Under the pieces are notes generated by a model. That model had not been told where the DNA came from and did not search any database. It saw only the letters and a list, made by a program, of their open reading frames with translations. From Bifidobacteriaceae bacterium (GTDB lineage Bacteria; Actinomycetota; Actinomycetes; Actinomycetales; WQXJ01), in the NCBI GenBank assembly GCA_031278665.1, contig JAITKC010000362.1, forward strand, positions 1-8,204: 8,204 nucleotides of DNA. Direction: 5' to 3'. A program made the translations under genes and the position numbers. Of this stretch, positions 1 to 6,344 are shown piece after piece (position 1 is the stretch's first letter; every line of letters starts with the position of its first letter).

Positions 1-1
1 G

Positions 2-130
2 CTTCATCGCGCGCTCGGCGTCCACGCCTCGACCAGGGCCTCGCTCGGGATCTATAACACCGCCGCCGAGGTCGACCGCTTTGTCGAGGCGTTAGGCCAG
101 GTCAGGAGCTATTTCGGAGTGACCGCATGA
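2..130 (+). CDS. sufS: Cysteine desulfurase SufS, C-terminal fragment (cut by window start)
   Basis: Only the last 42 residues are inside the window, read in frame from base 2 to the TGA at 128-130. The tail contains STRASLGIYNT followed by AAEVDRFVEALGQ and ends near RSYFG. This matches the C-terminal end of SufS-type (group II, PLP-dependent) cysteine desulfurases, where the Arg of the RAS motif binds the cysteine substrate carboxylate and a YNT-x-EEVD segment follows. SufS takes sulfur from L-cysteine as a persulfide and passes it to SufU. The catalytic Cys and PLP Lys lie upstream and cannot be checked. Its stop overlaps the next ATG by 4 bp (ATGA), and the next gene is SufU, its known sulfur acceptor, which strongly supports the call despite the short fragment. 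Confidence 0.85.
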   Translation, partial: LHRALGVHASTRASLGIYNTAAEVDRFVEALGQVRSYFGVTA

Positions 131-609
131 GTTCGCTCGACTTGATGTACCAAGACCTGATCTTGGACCACGCCCGCCATCCCCACGGCAAAGGTCTGGC
201 GGACGCCTTCGACGGCGAGTCCTTCCAGGTCAATCCGACCTGTGGCGACCGCATCCAATTGCGGGTCAGTTTGGCCGCCGGGCCGGTCTTGGCCGCCCTG
301 ACCTGGGACGGCCAGGGCTGTTCTATTTCGCAGGCCTCCGCCTCGATGATGAGGGACCTGGTCGAAGGCAAGACTTTGGCCGAGGTGGCGGACCTGGGCG
401 AGGCTTTCGGCGCGTTGATGCATTCGCGCGGGCGCGGTCTGGACCAAGCCCGGGCCGACGCCCTGGAGGACGCCATCGCGCTAGAAGGCGTTTCACGCTA
501 TCCTATGCGGGTCAAATGCGCCCTGCTCGGCTGGATGGCCCTGAAAGACGCCGTGGCCAAGGCGGCCGCCGGGGACGCCAGCCCGGCCCACATACCGGAA
601 GGGATCTGA
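127..609 (+). CDS. sufU: SufU, zinc-dependent sulfur acceptor for SufS
   Basis: A 160-residue protein of the IscU/NifU-N fold, SufU subtype. SufU accepts the persulfide sulfur from SufS, in Bacillus by a zinc-ligand exchange, and hands it on to the SufBCD scaffold in the cytosol. The expected ligands are visible: Cys39 and Asp41 in NPTCGD, Cys65 in GQGCSIS, and Cys131 in RVKCALLGW. About 65 residues separate the second and third Cys, including the extra segment around HSRGRG that separates SufU from IscU. There is no LPPVK chaperone-binding motif, as expected for SufU. The start is ATG 127, with GGAG at 116-119 seven bases upstream inside the sufS end. It overlaps sufS by 4 bp and is followed after 4 bp by the SufT-like gene. 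It appears complete, with nothing odd. Confidence 0.95.
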   Translation: MSSLDLMYQDLILDHARHPHGKGLADAFDGESFQVNPTCGDRIQLRVSLAAGPVLAALTWDGQGCSISQASASMMRDLVEGKTLAEVADLGEAFGALMHSRGRGLDQARADALEDAIALEGVSRYPMRVKCALLGWMALKDAVAKAAAGDASPAHIPEGI

Positions 610-613
610 CCCG

Positions 614-1150
614 ATGCCGCCTTCGCCTTACACCGGCAACGATTTCGCCCCTCCGCCGCCCGCCCCCCAGCCGGGGCCGCCGGCCGCCCAGTCCGCGCCG
701 CCGGCCGCCCAGTCCGCGCCGGCCGAAAGCGCGTCATCGTCCAGCGCGACGCCGGCCGGCCACCCGGCGGACGGCATCGGCGGCCTGACGGACGGCCTTG
801 GCGAACCGGCGCCGGCGAGCGCCCGGGAAGTCTCGCCGGCCTGGCCGGACGCGGCCGAGGTCGAGGAGGCCCTGCGCGACGTCATCGACCCCGAACTGGG
901 CATCAACGTGGTCGATCTCGGCCTGCTCTACGGCGTCTGCGTCGACGCCGGCGGGCGGGCGGTCGTCGACATGACGTTGACCTCGGCCGCCTGTCCGCTG
1001 ACCGAACTAATCGAATCGCAGGCGGCCGCCGCGCTCGAGGGGCTGGTGGCGGACGTCGAGATCAACTGGGTCTGGACGCCGCCGTGGGGGCCGGACCGGA
1101 TCACCTCGGACGGCCGCGAGCAACTGCGCGCCCTGGGTTTCAATGTCTGA
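614..1150 (+). CDS. sufT: SufT-like (MIP18/DUF59) iron-sulfur assembly factor with Pro/Ala-rich N-terminal extension
   Basis: A 178-residue protein in two parts. Residues 1-75 are low-complexity, rich in Pro, Ala and Ser, and probably disordered. Residues 78-178 form a MIP18/DUF59 domain: EEALRDVIDPELG (DPELG at 92-96), VVDLGLLYG, TLTSAACPLTELI with the conserved reactive Cys127, and a C-terminal WTPPWGPDRITSDGREQL close to the usual actinobacterial ending. Members of this family (SufT, PaaD-like, eukaryotic CIA2) help mature Fe-S proteins; the exact reaction is not settled. Lone domains are usually about 100-120 residues, so the extension is the odd part. Start ATG 614 is supported by GGAAGGGA at 597-604, but no later Met precedes the domain, so a shorter non-ATG start cannot be excluded. 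It lies 4 bp after sufU and overlaps the next gene by 8 bp. Confidence 0.88.
   Translation: MPPSPYTGNDFAPPPPAPQPGPPAAQSAPPAAQSAPAESASSSSATPAGHPADGIGGLTDGLGEPAPASAREVSPAWPDAAEVEEALRDVIDPELGINVVDLGLLYGVCVDAGGRAVVDMTLTSAACPLTELIESQAAAALEGLVADVEINWVWTPPWGPDRITSDGREQLRALGFNV
676..721 (+). repeat. 21-bp direct tandem repeat (about 2.2 copies) in the SufT-like extension
   Basis: The sequence from 676 repeats with exact 21-bp period through 721. Each unit contains GGCCGCCCAGTCCGCG and encodes the heptapeptide PPAAQSA, which occurs twice in a row in the protein. The period is a multiple of three, so copy-number change would keep the frame. It lies wholly inside the low-complexity N-terminal extension, upstream of the conserved domain. 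Confidence 0.9.
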
Positions 1151-1805
1151 GGCCGGCGGCGTCCCGGACGGGGTTTATCTGCTGTCGTCGGCGGCGGACA
1201 CCGTCATCTCGCGCCTGATCCGTTTCGGCACCGGCGGCGAACATGGCCACCTGGCGGTGGTTTTCGCCGAAGACGGCCAGCTCAAGGCCTATTCGTTCGC
1301 CCGGCGGCGCTGGTCCACGCCGCTCGACGGGGCTTTTGTCGAGGAGGGTCGCGAGCGCTACACCATGGCCGGCGGCCGCTGTTCGTCCCTGGCCCTGTTC
1401 CGCCTGCCGCCGCCCGTCCAGCGGCTGACGCGCGAGCGCTTGCGGCGGTTGCGGCCCCAGTTGGAGGGCTGTCTGTATAACTTGCCCGATGCCGTCGCCA
1501 GCGCCGTCGGCCTGCGGGTCCGTTCGCGCGAGGCTTACACCTGCGTCGCCTTTTGCGCCTTGGCCCTGGGACTGGATCAGCGGCGCGAGGTGATTTCGCT
1601 GCGAGACGTGTTGCGGGCCAGCGGCGCCAAAATGGTCTACCGCGGCTCGCTGGCCGGCCTGGAGGAGTTCGCCGGCGCCCGCTTCTGGGACGGCGACTCG
1701 GACTTCTACTCGCGCCGTCTGGCGAAGGCGCGGGCCGTGGCGACTGTGGTGGCCTCGCAATCGCGCGCCATCGGGCGAATCGCGCGCGAGCGGGTGTCCG
1801 GCTGA
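1143..1805 (+). CDS. Putative permuted NlpC/P60-like (YiiX/YaeF-type, papain-like) cysteine hydrolase
   Basis: A 220-residue protein whose exact function I do not recognise. The layout resembles the circularly permuted papain-like family that includes YiiX/YaeF, in which the catalytic His precedes the catalytic Cys. ISRLIRFGTGGEHGHLAVVF (residues 22-41) carries candidate His36 at the start of a hydrophobic strand. A segment LALFRLPPP follows at 83-91, then a helical linker. EAYTCVAFCALALG (130-143) carries candidate nucleophile Cys134, like the CSEFV-type motif of the family. I see no signal peptide or membrane segment, so it is probably cytosolic. Known relatives act on amide or ester bonds, but no substrate can be assigned. 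It overlaps the SufT-like stop by 8 bp (1143-1150), so it is probably made with the Suf proteins. The Arg-rich tail after residue 190 is not conserved to my knowledge. The family call is by motif only. Confidence 0.6.
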   Translation: MSEAGGVPDGVYLLSSAADTVISRLIRFGTGGEHGHLAVVFAEDGQLKAYSFARRRWSTPLDGAFVEEGRERYTMAGGRCSSLALFRLPPPVQRLTRERLRRLRPQLEGCLYNLPDAVASAVGLRVRSREAYTCVAFCALALGLDQRREVISLRDVLRASGAKMVYRGSLAGLEEFAGARFWDGDSDFYSRRLAKARAVATVVASQSRAIGRIARERVSG

Positions 1806-1834
1806 CCCGGCCCCGAGGCGGCCGAAATCCGGTC

Positions 1835-1850
1835 CGGGCTGGACAGCCCG
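1835..1850 (+). other. Short hairpin between the suf operon and the hrcA promoter region
   Basis: CGGGCT (1835-1840) and AGCCCG (1845-1850) form a perfect 6-bp stem with a GGAC loop, 29 bases after the upstream stop codon. It lies where a terminator for the suf operon could be, but no T-run follows (CGTAGAATT), so it is not a canonical intrinsic terminator. Short GC hairpins are common by chance in such DNA. Confidence 0.3.
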
Positions 1851-1852
1851 CG

Positions 1853-1858
1853 TAGAAT
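1853..1858 (+). promoter_or_regulatory. Possible -10 hexamer of the hrcA promoter
   Basis: TAGAAT differs from the TATAAT consensus at one base and sits directly before the CIRCE element, so a repressor bound to CIRCE would cover the start point. No convincing -35 box lies 16-18 bp upstream. A TGGACA at 1840-1845 resembles TTGACA but is only 7 bp away. The call rests on the hexamer and its position. Confidence 0.4.
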
Positions 1859-1884
1859 TGGCACTCTGAGAGGCCGAGTGCCAC
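1858..1884 (+). promoter_or_regulatory. CIRCE operator (HrcA binding site)
   Basis: TTGGCACTC (1858-1866) and GAGTGCCAC (1876-1884) form an inverted repeat with a 9-bp spacer (1867-1875), matching 8 of 9 positions between arms. The known CIRCE consensus is TTAGCACTC, nine bases, GAGTGCTAA, so the core GCACTC/GAGTGC is intact and the spacing exact. CIRCE is the operator of HrcA, and it lies about 70 bp before the hrcA start, so it should mediate autorepression of the hrcA-dnaJ operon, relieved by heat shock. It excludes the GTG at 1878 as a real start, because that codon lies in the right arm. Confidence 0.93.
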
Positions 1885-1899
1885 CGGAACACCCGGACC

Positions 1900-1914
1900 T
1901 GGGGCTTGGCCCCA
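1900..1914 (+). other. Hairpin in the hrcA leader
   Basis: TGGGGC (1900-1905) and GCCCCA (1909-1914) form a perfect 6-bp stem with a TTG loop. An outer pairing of CCCGG (1892-1896) with CCGGG (1920-1924) could extend it across an internal loop. It lies between CIRCE and the hrcA ribosome binding site, in the presumed untranslated leader. A role in mRNA stability or translation is possible but unproven. Confidence 0.4.
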
Positions 1915-1934
1915 TGTTTCCGGGGCCGGACAAT

Positions 1935-1943
1935 GGGGAGGGG
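1935..1943 (+). promoter_or_regulatory. hrcA ribosome binding site, supports start at 1953
   Basis: The purine run GGGGAGGGG ends nine bases before ATG 1953. It supports that ATG over the in-frame GTG at 1878 and ATG at 1914, neither of which has a comparable Shine-Dalgarno run at suitable spacing. Confidence 0.7.
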
Positions 1944-1952
1944 CTAGGGCAG

Positions 1953-2966
1953 ATGCTGGACGACCGCAGGATGGCGGTGTTGCGGGCGATTGTCGAGGAC
2001 TACGTCTCGACCGGCGAGCCGGTCGGCTCGCGCGGCCTGGTCGAGCGCCACCAGCTAAGCGTCTCGCCCGCCACTATCCGCAACGACATGGCCGTGCTGG
2101 AAGAGGCCGGGCTGATCGCTCAGCCGCACACGTCGGCCGGGCGGATTCCGACCGACGCCGGCTACCGCCTGTTCGTCGACCAACTGGCGACTGTCAAACC
2201 GCTGTCGGCGGCCGAACGCCGGGCCATCCAGACCCTCCTGGACGGGCCGCTCGATCTGGACCAGATCGTCTCGCGGGCGGTCAGGGCGCTGGCCCAGTTG
2301 ACCCACCAGGTCGCGGTCATCCAATATCCGTCGCTGCGGACCACCCGGGTGCGCCACATCGAGTTGATCGAGTTGGCGCCGGCCCGCTGCCTGCTGGTGA
2401 TGATCACCGACGCCGGCCGGGTCGAGCAGCGGGTGGTCGAGCTGCCGGCGACATTGGGGCCTCAGACGACGGCGGTGCTGAGGGCGAAATTGAACGAGGC
2501 GACCGCCGGACCGACCCTGGAAGAAGCCCTGGTGGACCTGGACAGCCTGTGGCTCGGGTTCACCGAAGACGTCCGGCCGGCGGTCCAAGCGGTGGTCGAC
2601 ACCCTCAAGGCGATTCCGAAGTCCGGCTACCAGGAGCGTCTGGTGGCGGCCGGGACCTCCAACCTGGCCCGCTCCTCTGCCGATTTCCGCCGCTTCATGC
2701 CGGTGCTGGAGGCGATCGAGGAACAGGTGGTGCTGCTCAAACTGTTGACCGAGATGTCGGCGGATTCGGGCCAAATCGCGATCCGGATAGGCCACGAGAC
2801 CACCCAGGCCGGACTTGAGGAGACGTCGTTGGTGGCGGCCGGCTACGGTCCGGGCCGAACGGTCGCGACTCTCGGCGTGCTCGGCCCCACCCGCATGGAC
2901 TACCCTGGCTCGATCGCGGTGGTGCGCGCCATCGCCCTATATCTCTCACGCATTCTGGCGGCATAG
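1953..2966 (+). CDS. hrcA: HrcA, heat-inducible transcription repressor
   Basis: A 337-residue DNA-binding repressor of class I heat-shock genes. It binds CIRCE operators as a dimer and needs GroEL for activity, so unfolded protein titrates GroEL and lifts repression. From ATG 1953, residues 1-75 are the winged helix domain: MLDDRRMAVLRAIVEDYV, then TGEPVGSRGLV, SPATIRNDMAVLEEAGLI and HTSAGRIPTDAGYRLFVD, all near-consensus. The remainder is the GAF-like and dimerisation part, ending with LGVLGPTRMDYPGSIAVVRA, the family's C-terminal signature. Length fits the usual 330-350. The open frame extends upstream to GTG 1878, but that codon sits inside the CIRCE element. The family normally begins near MLDERR, and a ribosome binding site precedes 1953, so I chose 1953. 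A CIRCE site upstream predicts autoregulation. dnaJ follows after 26 bp. Confidence 0.96.
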   Translation: MLDDRRMAVLRAIVEDYVSTGEPVGSRGLVERHQLSVSPATIRNDMAVLEEAGLIAQPHTSAGRIPTDAGYRLFVDQLATVKPLSAAERRAIQTLLDGPLDLDQIVSRAVRALAQLTHQVAVIQYPSLRTTRVRHIELIELAPARCLLVMITDAGRVEQRVVELPATLGPQTTAVLRAKLNEATAGPTLEEALVDLDSLWLGFTEDVRPAVQAVVDTLKAIPKSGYQERLVAAGTSNLARSSADFRRFMPVLEAIEEQVVLLKLLTEMSADSGQIAIRIGHETTQAGLEETSLVAAGYGPGRTVATLGVLGPTRMDYPGSIAVVRAIALYLSRILAA

Positions 2967-2992
2967 CCGGGACGAGCGAAGCGAAGGAGACT

Positions 2993-4153
2993 ATGAACGA
3001 CTACTACGCCATCCTCGGGGTCGCCAAAGGCGCCTCGGCCGAGCAGGTCAAAGCGGCTTACCGCAAGGCCTCGAGGGCGCACCACCCCGACATTGTCGGA
3101 CACACCCCCGCGGCGGAGGAGAAGTTCAAGCAGATCAACGCCGCTTTTGAGGTTCTGTCGGATCCGAAGAAGCGGGAAATGTATGACCTGGGCGTCGATC
3201 CGCTGGCGCCGGGCGCCGGCGCGGCCGCCGGCGCCAATCCGTTCGGGGGCTTCGCCGGCTCGTTCGGCGGTTTCAGCGACATCTTCGAGGCCATGTTCAA
3301 CGCGGCGGCCGGCGGCGCGGCCGGCCAGGCGGGGCCGGCCTCAAGGGCGTCGCGCGGACGCGACCAGCTTGAGCGGATCGCGATCGAGTTGAAGGAGGCG
3401 GTCTTCGGCGGCGTCGAGGAAGTCGTCTACCTGACCTATTTGACCTGCGCCGGCTGCGGCGGCGACGGTTGCGCCCCGGGCACCGGGCCGAGCGTCTGCT
3501 CGGCTTGCCAGGGGCGCGGCGTGCGCGAGCGGCTGGTCCGCTCGCTGCTCGGCACCGTCCGCACTATGGACCCCTGCCGCCAGTGCCAGGGTTTCGGCAA
3601 CATAATCGCCAGCCCCTGCCCGGACTGCTCCGGCCAGGGCCGGGTTCGCGGCCAAGCCTCGGTCGAAGTCGAGGTGCCCCCGGGAGTCGACAACGGCAAC
3701 CGGTTGCGGCTGGTCGGCAAGGGCGAGGCCGGCCCGGCCGGCGGCCCGAACGCCGATCTTTACATTGAGTTCAAGGTCAAGCGCCACCCCGATTTCGTCC
3801 GCGACGGCGACGATCTCCTGGCGACGCTGCCGATTCCGATGACGGCGGCCGCGCTCGGCGCCGCGATCGCCGTCGAGACCTTCGACGGCCCCGCCGTGGT
3901 TGACGTCAAACCGGGATCGCAACCCGGCGCGGTGATCGTCCTGGAGGGTTTGGGGGTCGGCCGGTTGGGCCAGCGGACCCGCGGCGACTTGCGCGTCCAA
4001 CTCGACGTGCGGGTGCCGACAGAACTCGACGACTCGCAACGCGAACTACTGCGCCGCCTGGCGTTGGAGCGCCGCGAAGAGCGTCCCGAGCCCCGCCTGG
4101 CCTCCACCGGCGGCGTCTTCTCGCGCCTCAAGGACAAGCTGACCGGCAAGTGA
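2993..4153 (+). CDS. dnaJ: DnaJ, type I (J-domain, zinc-finger) co-chaperone
   Basis: A 386-residue Hsp40 that stimulates the ATPase of DnaK and delivers unfolded clients. Residues 3-66 are the J domain with the essential HPD at 31-33. Residues 71-120 are a Gly/Phe/Ala-rich linker (NPFGGF, GGFSDIF). The zinc domain carries four CxxC repeats at Cys152/155, 169/172, 195/198 and 209/212, the last three as CxxCxGxG. The C-terminal substrate-binding region includes VEVPPGVDNGNRLRL and VKPGSQPGAVIVLEG. Length matches the family. Pairing with hrcA rather than with dnaK-grpE suggests the actinobacterial DnaJ2 paralogue. AAGGAG at 2984-2989 is only three bases from the ATG, a short spacing, but the DYYAILGV start is canonical. 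The stop overlaps the next GTG by 4 bp (GTGA). Confidence 0.96.
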   Translation: MNDYYAILGVAKGASAEQVKAAYRKASRAHHPDIVGHTPAAEEKFKQINAAFEVLSDPKKREMYDLGVDPLAPGAGAAAGANPFGGFAGSFGGFSDIFEAMFNAAAGGAAGQAGPASRASRGRDQLERIAIELKEAVFGGVEEVVYLTYLTCAGCGGDGCAPGTGPSVCSACQGRGVRERLVRSLLGTVRTMDPCRQCQGFGNIIASPCPDCSGQGRVRGQASVEVEVPPGVDNGNRLRLVGKGEAGPAGGPNADLYIEFKVKRHPDFVRDGDDLLATLPIPMTAAALGAAIAVETFDGPAVVDVKPGSQPGAVIVLEGLGVGRLGQRTRGDLRVQLDVRVPTELDDSQRELLRRLALERREERPEPRLASTGGVFSRLKDKLTGK

Positions 4154-4971
4154 CCGCGCCGCTGCTGTGGGTCGCGGCGGACGCCTTGGCGGCCGCCGGG
4201 CCGGGCCAAACGCTGAGCGTCGGCGGCGAGGAGGCCCGCCACGCGGTGACGGTCAGGCGTTTGCGGCCGGGCGAGCCGGTTTTGCTGTCCGATGCCGCCG
4301 GGAGACTGGGACACGCCACCGTCGCCGCCGTCGTTCCCGGACCGCGCCCGCGCCTGACCGCGCTGGTCGCCAGCGTCGAGGTGGTGGCCGAGCGCCGGCC
4401 CCGGTTAGTTCTGGTCCAGGCGCTCGCCAAACAGCGCCGCGACGAGGGCGCCGTGGCGGCGGCGGCCTGCCTTGGCGTGGACGCGATCATCCCCTGGCAG
4501 GCCGACCGCTCGCTGCCCCGCTGGGCCGGCGCCAAGGCGACCGCCGGGGTCGAGCGCTGGCGGGCCCTGGCGCGGGCCGAGGCGCAGGTGGCGCGCCGGC
4601 CCCGGATCCCGGCGATTGACGCCCTGATGGACACGGCCGGGCTGGCGAGCCGGCTGGCGGGCGAGATCGCGGCGGGCCGGGCCCGCGGCATCGTGCTCCA
4701 CGAGGACGCCTCGGGCGGCCTGGCGGCGGCCCTTCAGGGCGAGGTCGCGCCCGGTCCGGCCGAGGACGGCGGGCCCGGCCCGCGGGCGGCGGGCGAGGCC
4801 GTTTATCTGCTGGCCGGGCCGGAGGGCGGCATCGGCGGCGACGAACTGGCGCGGCTGACGGCGGCCGGGTGCCGGCCGGCGCGGCTCGGGCCGGAGATTC
4901 TGCGGGCCGGACTGGCCGGACCGGCCGCCCTGGCCGTGGCCAGTCACCTGCTGGGACGCTGGGCTCGGTAG
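4150..4971 (+). CDS. rsmE: RsmE, 16S rRNA (uracil1498-N3)-methyltransferase
   Basis: A 273-residue SPOUT-class methyltransferase. RsmE methylates N3 of U1498 in 16S rRNA of the 30S subunit, using S-adenosylmethionine. Visible signatures are EEARHAVTVRRLRPGE (27-42, RNA-binding N-terminal domain), LVQALAKQRRDEGAV with LGVDAIIPWQADRS (88-121), LLAGPEGGIGGDEL (220-233, the SAM-site GPEGG) and RLGPEILRAGLAGPAALAVA (245-264). In characterised members the last motif reads LRTET or LRTST. Here it is LRAGL, losing the conserved Thr. An Ala/Gly-rich insertion precedes GPEGG, around residues 196-216. The start is GTG 4150, overlapping the dnaJ stop by 4 bp. The only Shine-Dalgarno-like run, AAGGA at 4130-4134, is distant, so reinitiation after dnaJ is likely. 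The family call is firm; activity is less certain. Confidence 0.9.
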   Translation: MTAPLLWVAADALAAAGPGQTLSVGGEEARHAVTVRRLRPGEPVLLSDAAGRLGHATVAAVVPGPRPRLTALVASVEVVAERRPRLVLVQALAKQRRDEGAVAAAACLGVDAIIPWQADRSLPRWAGAKATAGVERWRALARAEAQVARRPRIPAIDALMDTAGLASRLAGEIAAGRARGIVLHEDASGGLAAALQGEVAPGPAEDGGPGPRAAGEAVYLLAGPEGGIGGDELARLTAAGCRPARLGPEILRAGLAGPAALAVASHLLGRWAR

Positions 4972-4980
4972 GATAACGCT

Positions 4981-5328
4981 ATGTCTTTGCCTTCGGATTG
5001 CCTGTTCTGCCGGTTTGTCAGCGGCGAACTCCACACCGAGATCGTCGGGCAGAACCAGAGGGCGATCGCCTTCCGCGACATCAATCCGCAGGCGCCGCTG
5101 CACGTCCTGGTGATTCCGCGCGAACATTTCGCGGACGTGGCGGCGTTGGCGGCGGCCGATCCGGAGTCTTTGGCCGACCTGGTCGGCCTGGCCCAAGAGG
5201 TGGCGATGGACGAGGCCGACGGCGAATACCGCCTGATCTTCAACTCCGGCCCGGCCGCCGGGCAGAGCGTTTTCCACGTCCACGGGCACGTCATCGGCGG
5301 AACGCGGCTGGGCTGGTCGCCGGCCTGA
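4981..5328 (+). CDS. HIT-family nucleotide-binding protein (HINT-like hydrolase)
   Basis: A 115-residue histidine triad protein. This family hydrolyses phosphoramidate or nucleotidyl bonds, such as AMP-lysine or adenosine phosphoramidate; the true substrate is usually unknown. The triad is SVFHVHGHVIGG, with His99, His101 and His103. CLFC near the N-terminus (Cys7, Cys10) matches the zinc-binding Cys pair of the bacterial HINT branch. NPQAPLHVLVIPREHF (35-50) and FNSGPAAGQS (87-96) are typical strand and loop motifs. The length is normal for HINT proteins. AGGA at 4970-4973 gives a seven-base spacing to ATG 4981. It lies 9 bp after rsmE, and its stop overlaps the phoH ATG by one base (TGATG). 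A HIT gene between rsmE and phoH is common in actinobacteria; why is unclear. Confidence 0.93.
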   Translation: MSLPSDCLFCRFVSGELHTEIVGQNQRAIAFRDINPQAPLHVLVIPREHFADVAALAAADPESLADLVGLAQEVAMDEADGEYRLIFNSGPAAGQSVFHVHGHVIGGTRLGWSPA

Positions 5329-6344
5329 TGGCGGATTCCAACGCGGCTCCGCGGACTATCCGGGTGACGGACACCGCCGCCATGATGGCCCTGGTGGGGC
5401 GGGCCGACACCAACCTCAGGGCGATCGAGCAGGCCGTGCCGGCCGCCGACGTGCACGTCCGCGGCGACGTGATCACGGTCCGGGGGGACGAGGCGGCGGC
5501 CGACGCGGCCGCCGCGCTGATCGCGGAACTGCTGGTGATAGTCGGACGCGGGGCCGCCCTGGGGCCGGACGACGTCGGCCGGGTGGCGGCCATGTTGGGG
5601 GAGGCGGCCGGACGGCCGCAGGCCGAGAGCCCCTCGGCGGTGTTGACGCAATCGATCCTGTCGGCCCGCGGGCGGACGGTGCGGCCGAAGACCCTGGGCC
5701 AAAAACGCTATGTCGACACGATCGACTCCGCCACGGTGGTGTTCGCGATCGGCCCGGCCGGCACCGGCAAGACCTATCTGGCGATGGCCAAGGCGGTCCA
5801 GGCGCTCCAGGCCAGGCGGGTCAACCGGATTGTGCTGACGCGCCCGGCCGTCGAGGCCGGCGAACGCCTGGGCTTCCTGCCGGGCACTTTGGGCGAGAAG
5901 ATCGACCCCTATTTGCGCCCGCTTCACGACGCGCTCCAAGACATGATGGACCCCGACCACATTCCGCGGCTGATGGACGCCGGCGCCATCGAGGTGGCGC
6001 CGTTGGCCTATATGCGCGGGCGCACCCTCAACGACGCCTTCGTCATTTTGGACGAGGCCCAGAACACCACCGCCGAGCAGATGAAAATGTTCCTGACCAG
6101 GTTGGGTTTCGGTTCGAAAATGGTGGTCACGGGCGACATCACGCAGACCGATTTGCCGTCCGGGCAGCATTCCGGCCTGCGCGTGGTGCGCGAGATCCTG
6201 ACCGGTCTGGACGACCTCGCCTTTTGCGAGCTGACCAGCCGCGACGTGGTGCGCCATAGGATTGTCAGCCAGATCATCGACGCCTGGGGGGCCTGGGACG
6301 CGGCCCGGGGCGAGCCGGGCCGGCGCGGGGAGGGGGCGCGATGA
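5328..6344 (+). CDS. phoH: PhoH/YbeZ-family P-loop ATPase
   Basis: A 338-residue PhoH-like protein. YbeZ/PhoH proteins are ATPases that partner the endonuclease YbeY, are linked to rRNA and RNA processing, and have helicase-like motifs. Residues 10-75 form a KH-like N-terminal domain ([27 protein letters not shown]). The ATPase carries Walker A GPAGTGKT (142-149), [17 protein letters not shown] (170-186), Walker B VILDEAQN (239-246), [10 protein letters not shown] (268-277) and a closing [12 protein letters not shown]. The open frame extends back to 4998 in the shadow of the HIT gene. I chose ATG 5328 because it overlaps the HIT stop by one base and gives the normal family start and length. 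No clear ribosome binding site is visible, so coupling to HIT translation is expected. The stop overlaps ybeY by 4 bp (ATGA). Confidence 0.95.
   Translation: MADSNAAPRTIRVTDTAAMMALVGRADTNLRAIEQAVPAADVHVRGDVITVRGDEAAADAAAALIAELLVIVGRGAALGPDDVGRVAAMLGEAAGRPQAESPSAVLTQSILSARGRTVRPKTLGQKRYVDTIDSATVVFAIGPAGTGKTYLAMAKAVQALQARRVNRIVLTRPAVEAGERLGFLPGTLGEKIDPYLRPLHDALQDMMDPDHIPRLMDAGAIEVAPLAYMRGRTLNDAFVILDEAQNTTAEQMKMFLTRLGFGSKMVVTGDITQTDLPSGQHSGLRVVREILTGLDDLAFCELTSRDVVRHRIVSQIIDAWGAWDAARGEPGRRGEGAR

Noticed and set aside
1835..1850. Intrinsic terminator of the suf operon
   Set aside because: There is a 6-bp hairpin but no following T-run, so I list it only as a hairpin.
1140..1892. 250-residue - strand frame opposite the YiiX-like gene and the CIRCE region
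   Set aside because: It runs across the CIRCE element and the hrcA promoter gap, has no recognisable motif and is Gln/Gly/Arg-rich. The + strand frame has family-like motifs and operon overlap.
4998..5327. 110-residue N-terminal extension of the PhoH frame
   Set aside because: It fully overlaps the HIT gene in another frame, is Arg/Gly/Pro-rich, and ATG 5328 gives the normal PhoH start and length.
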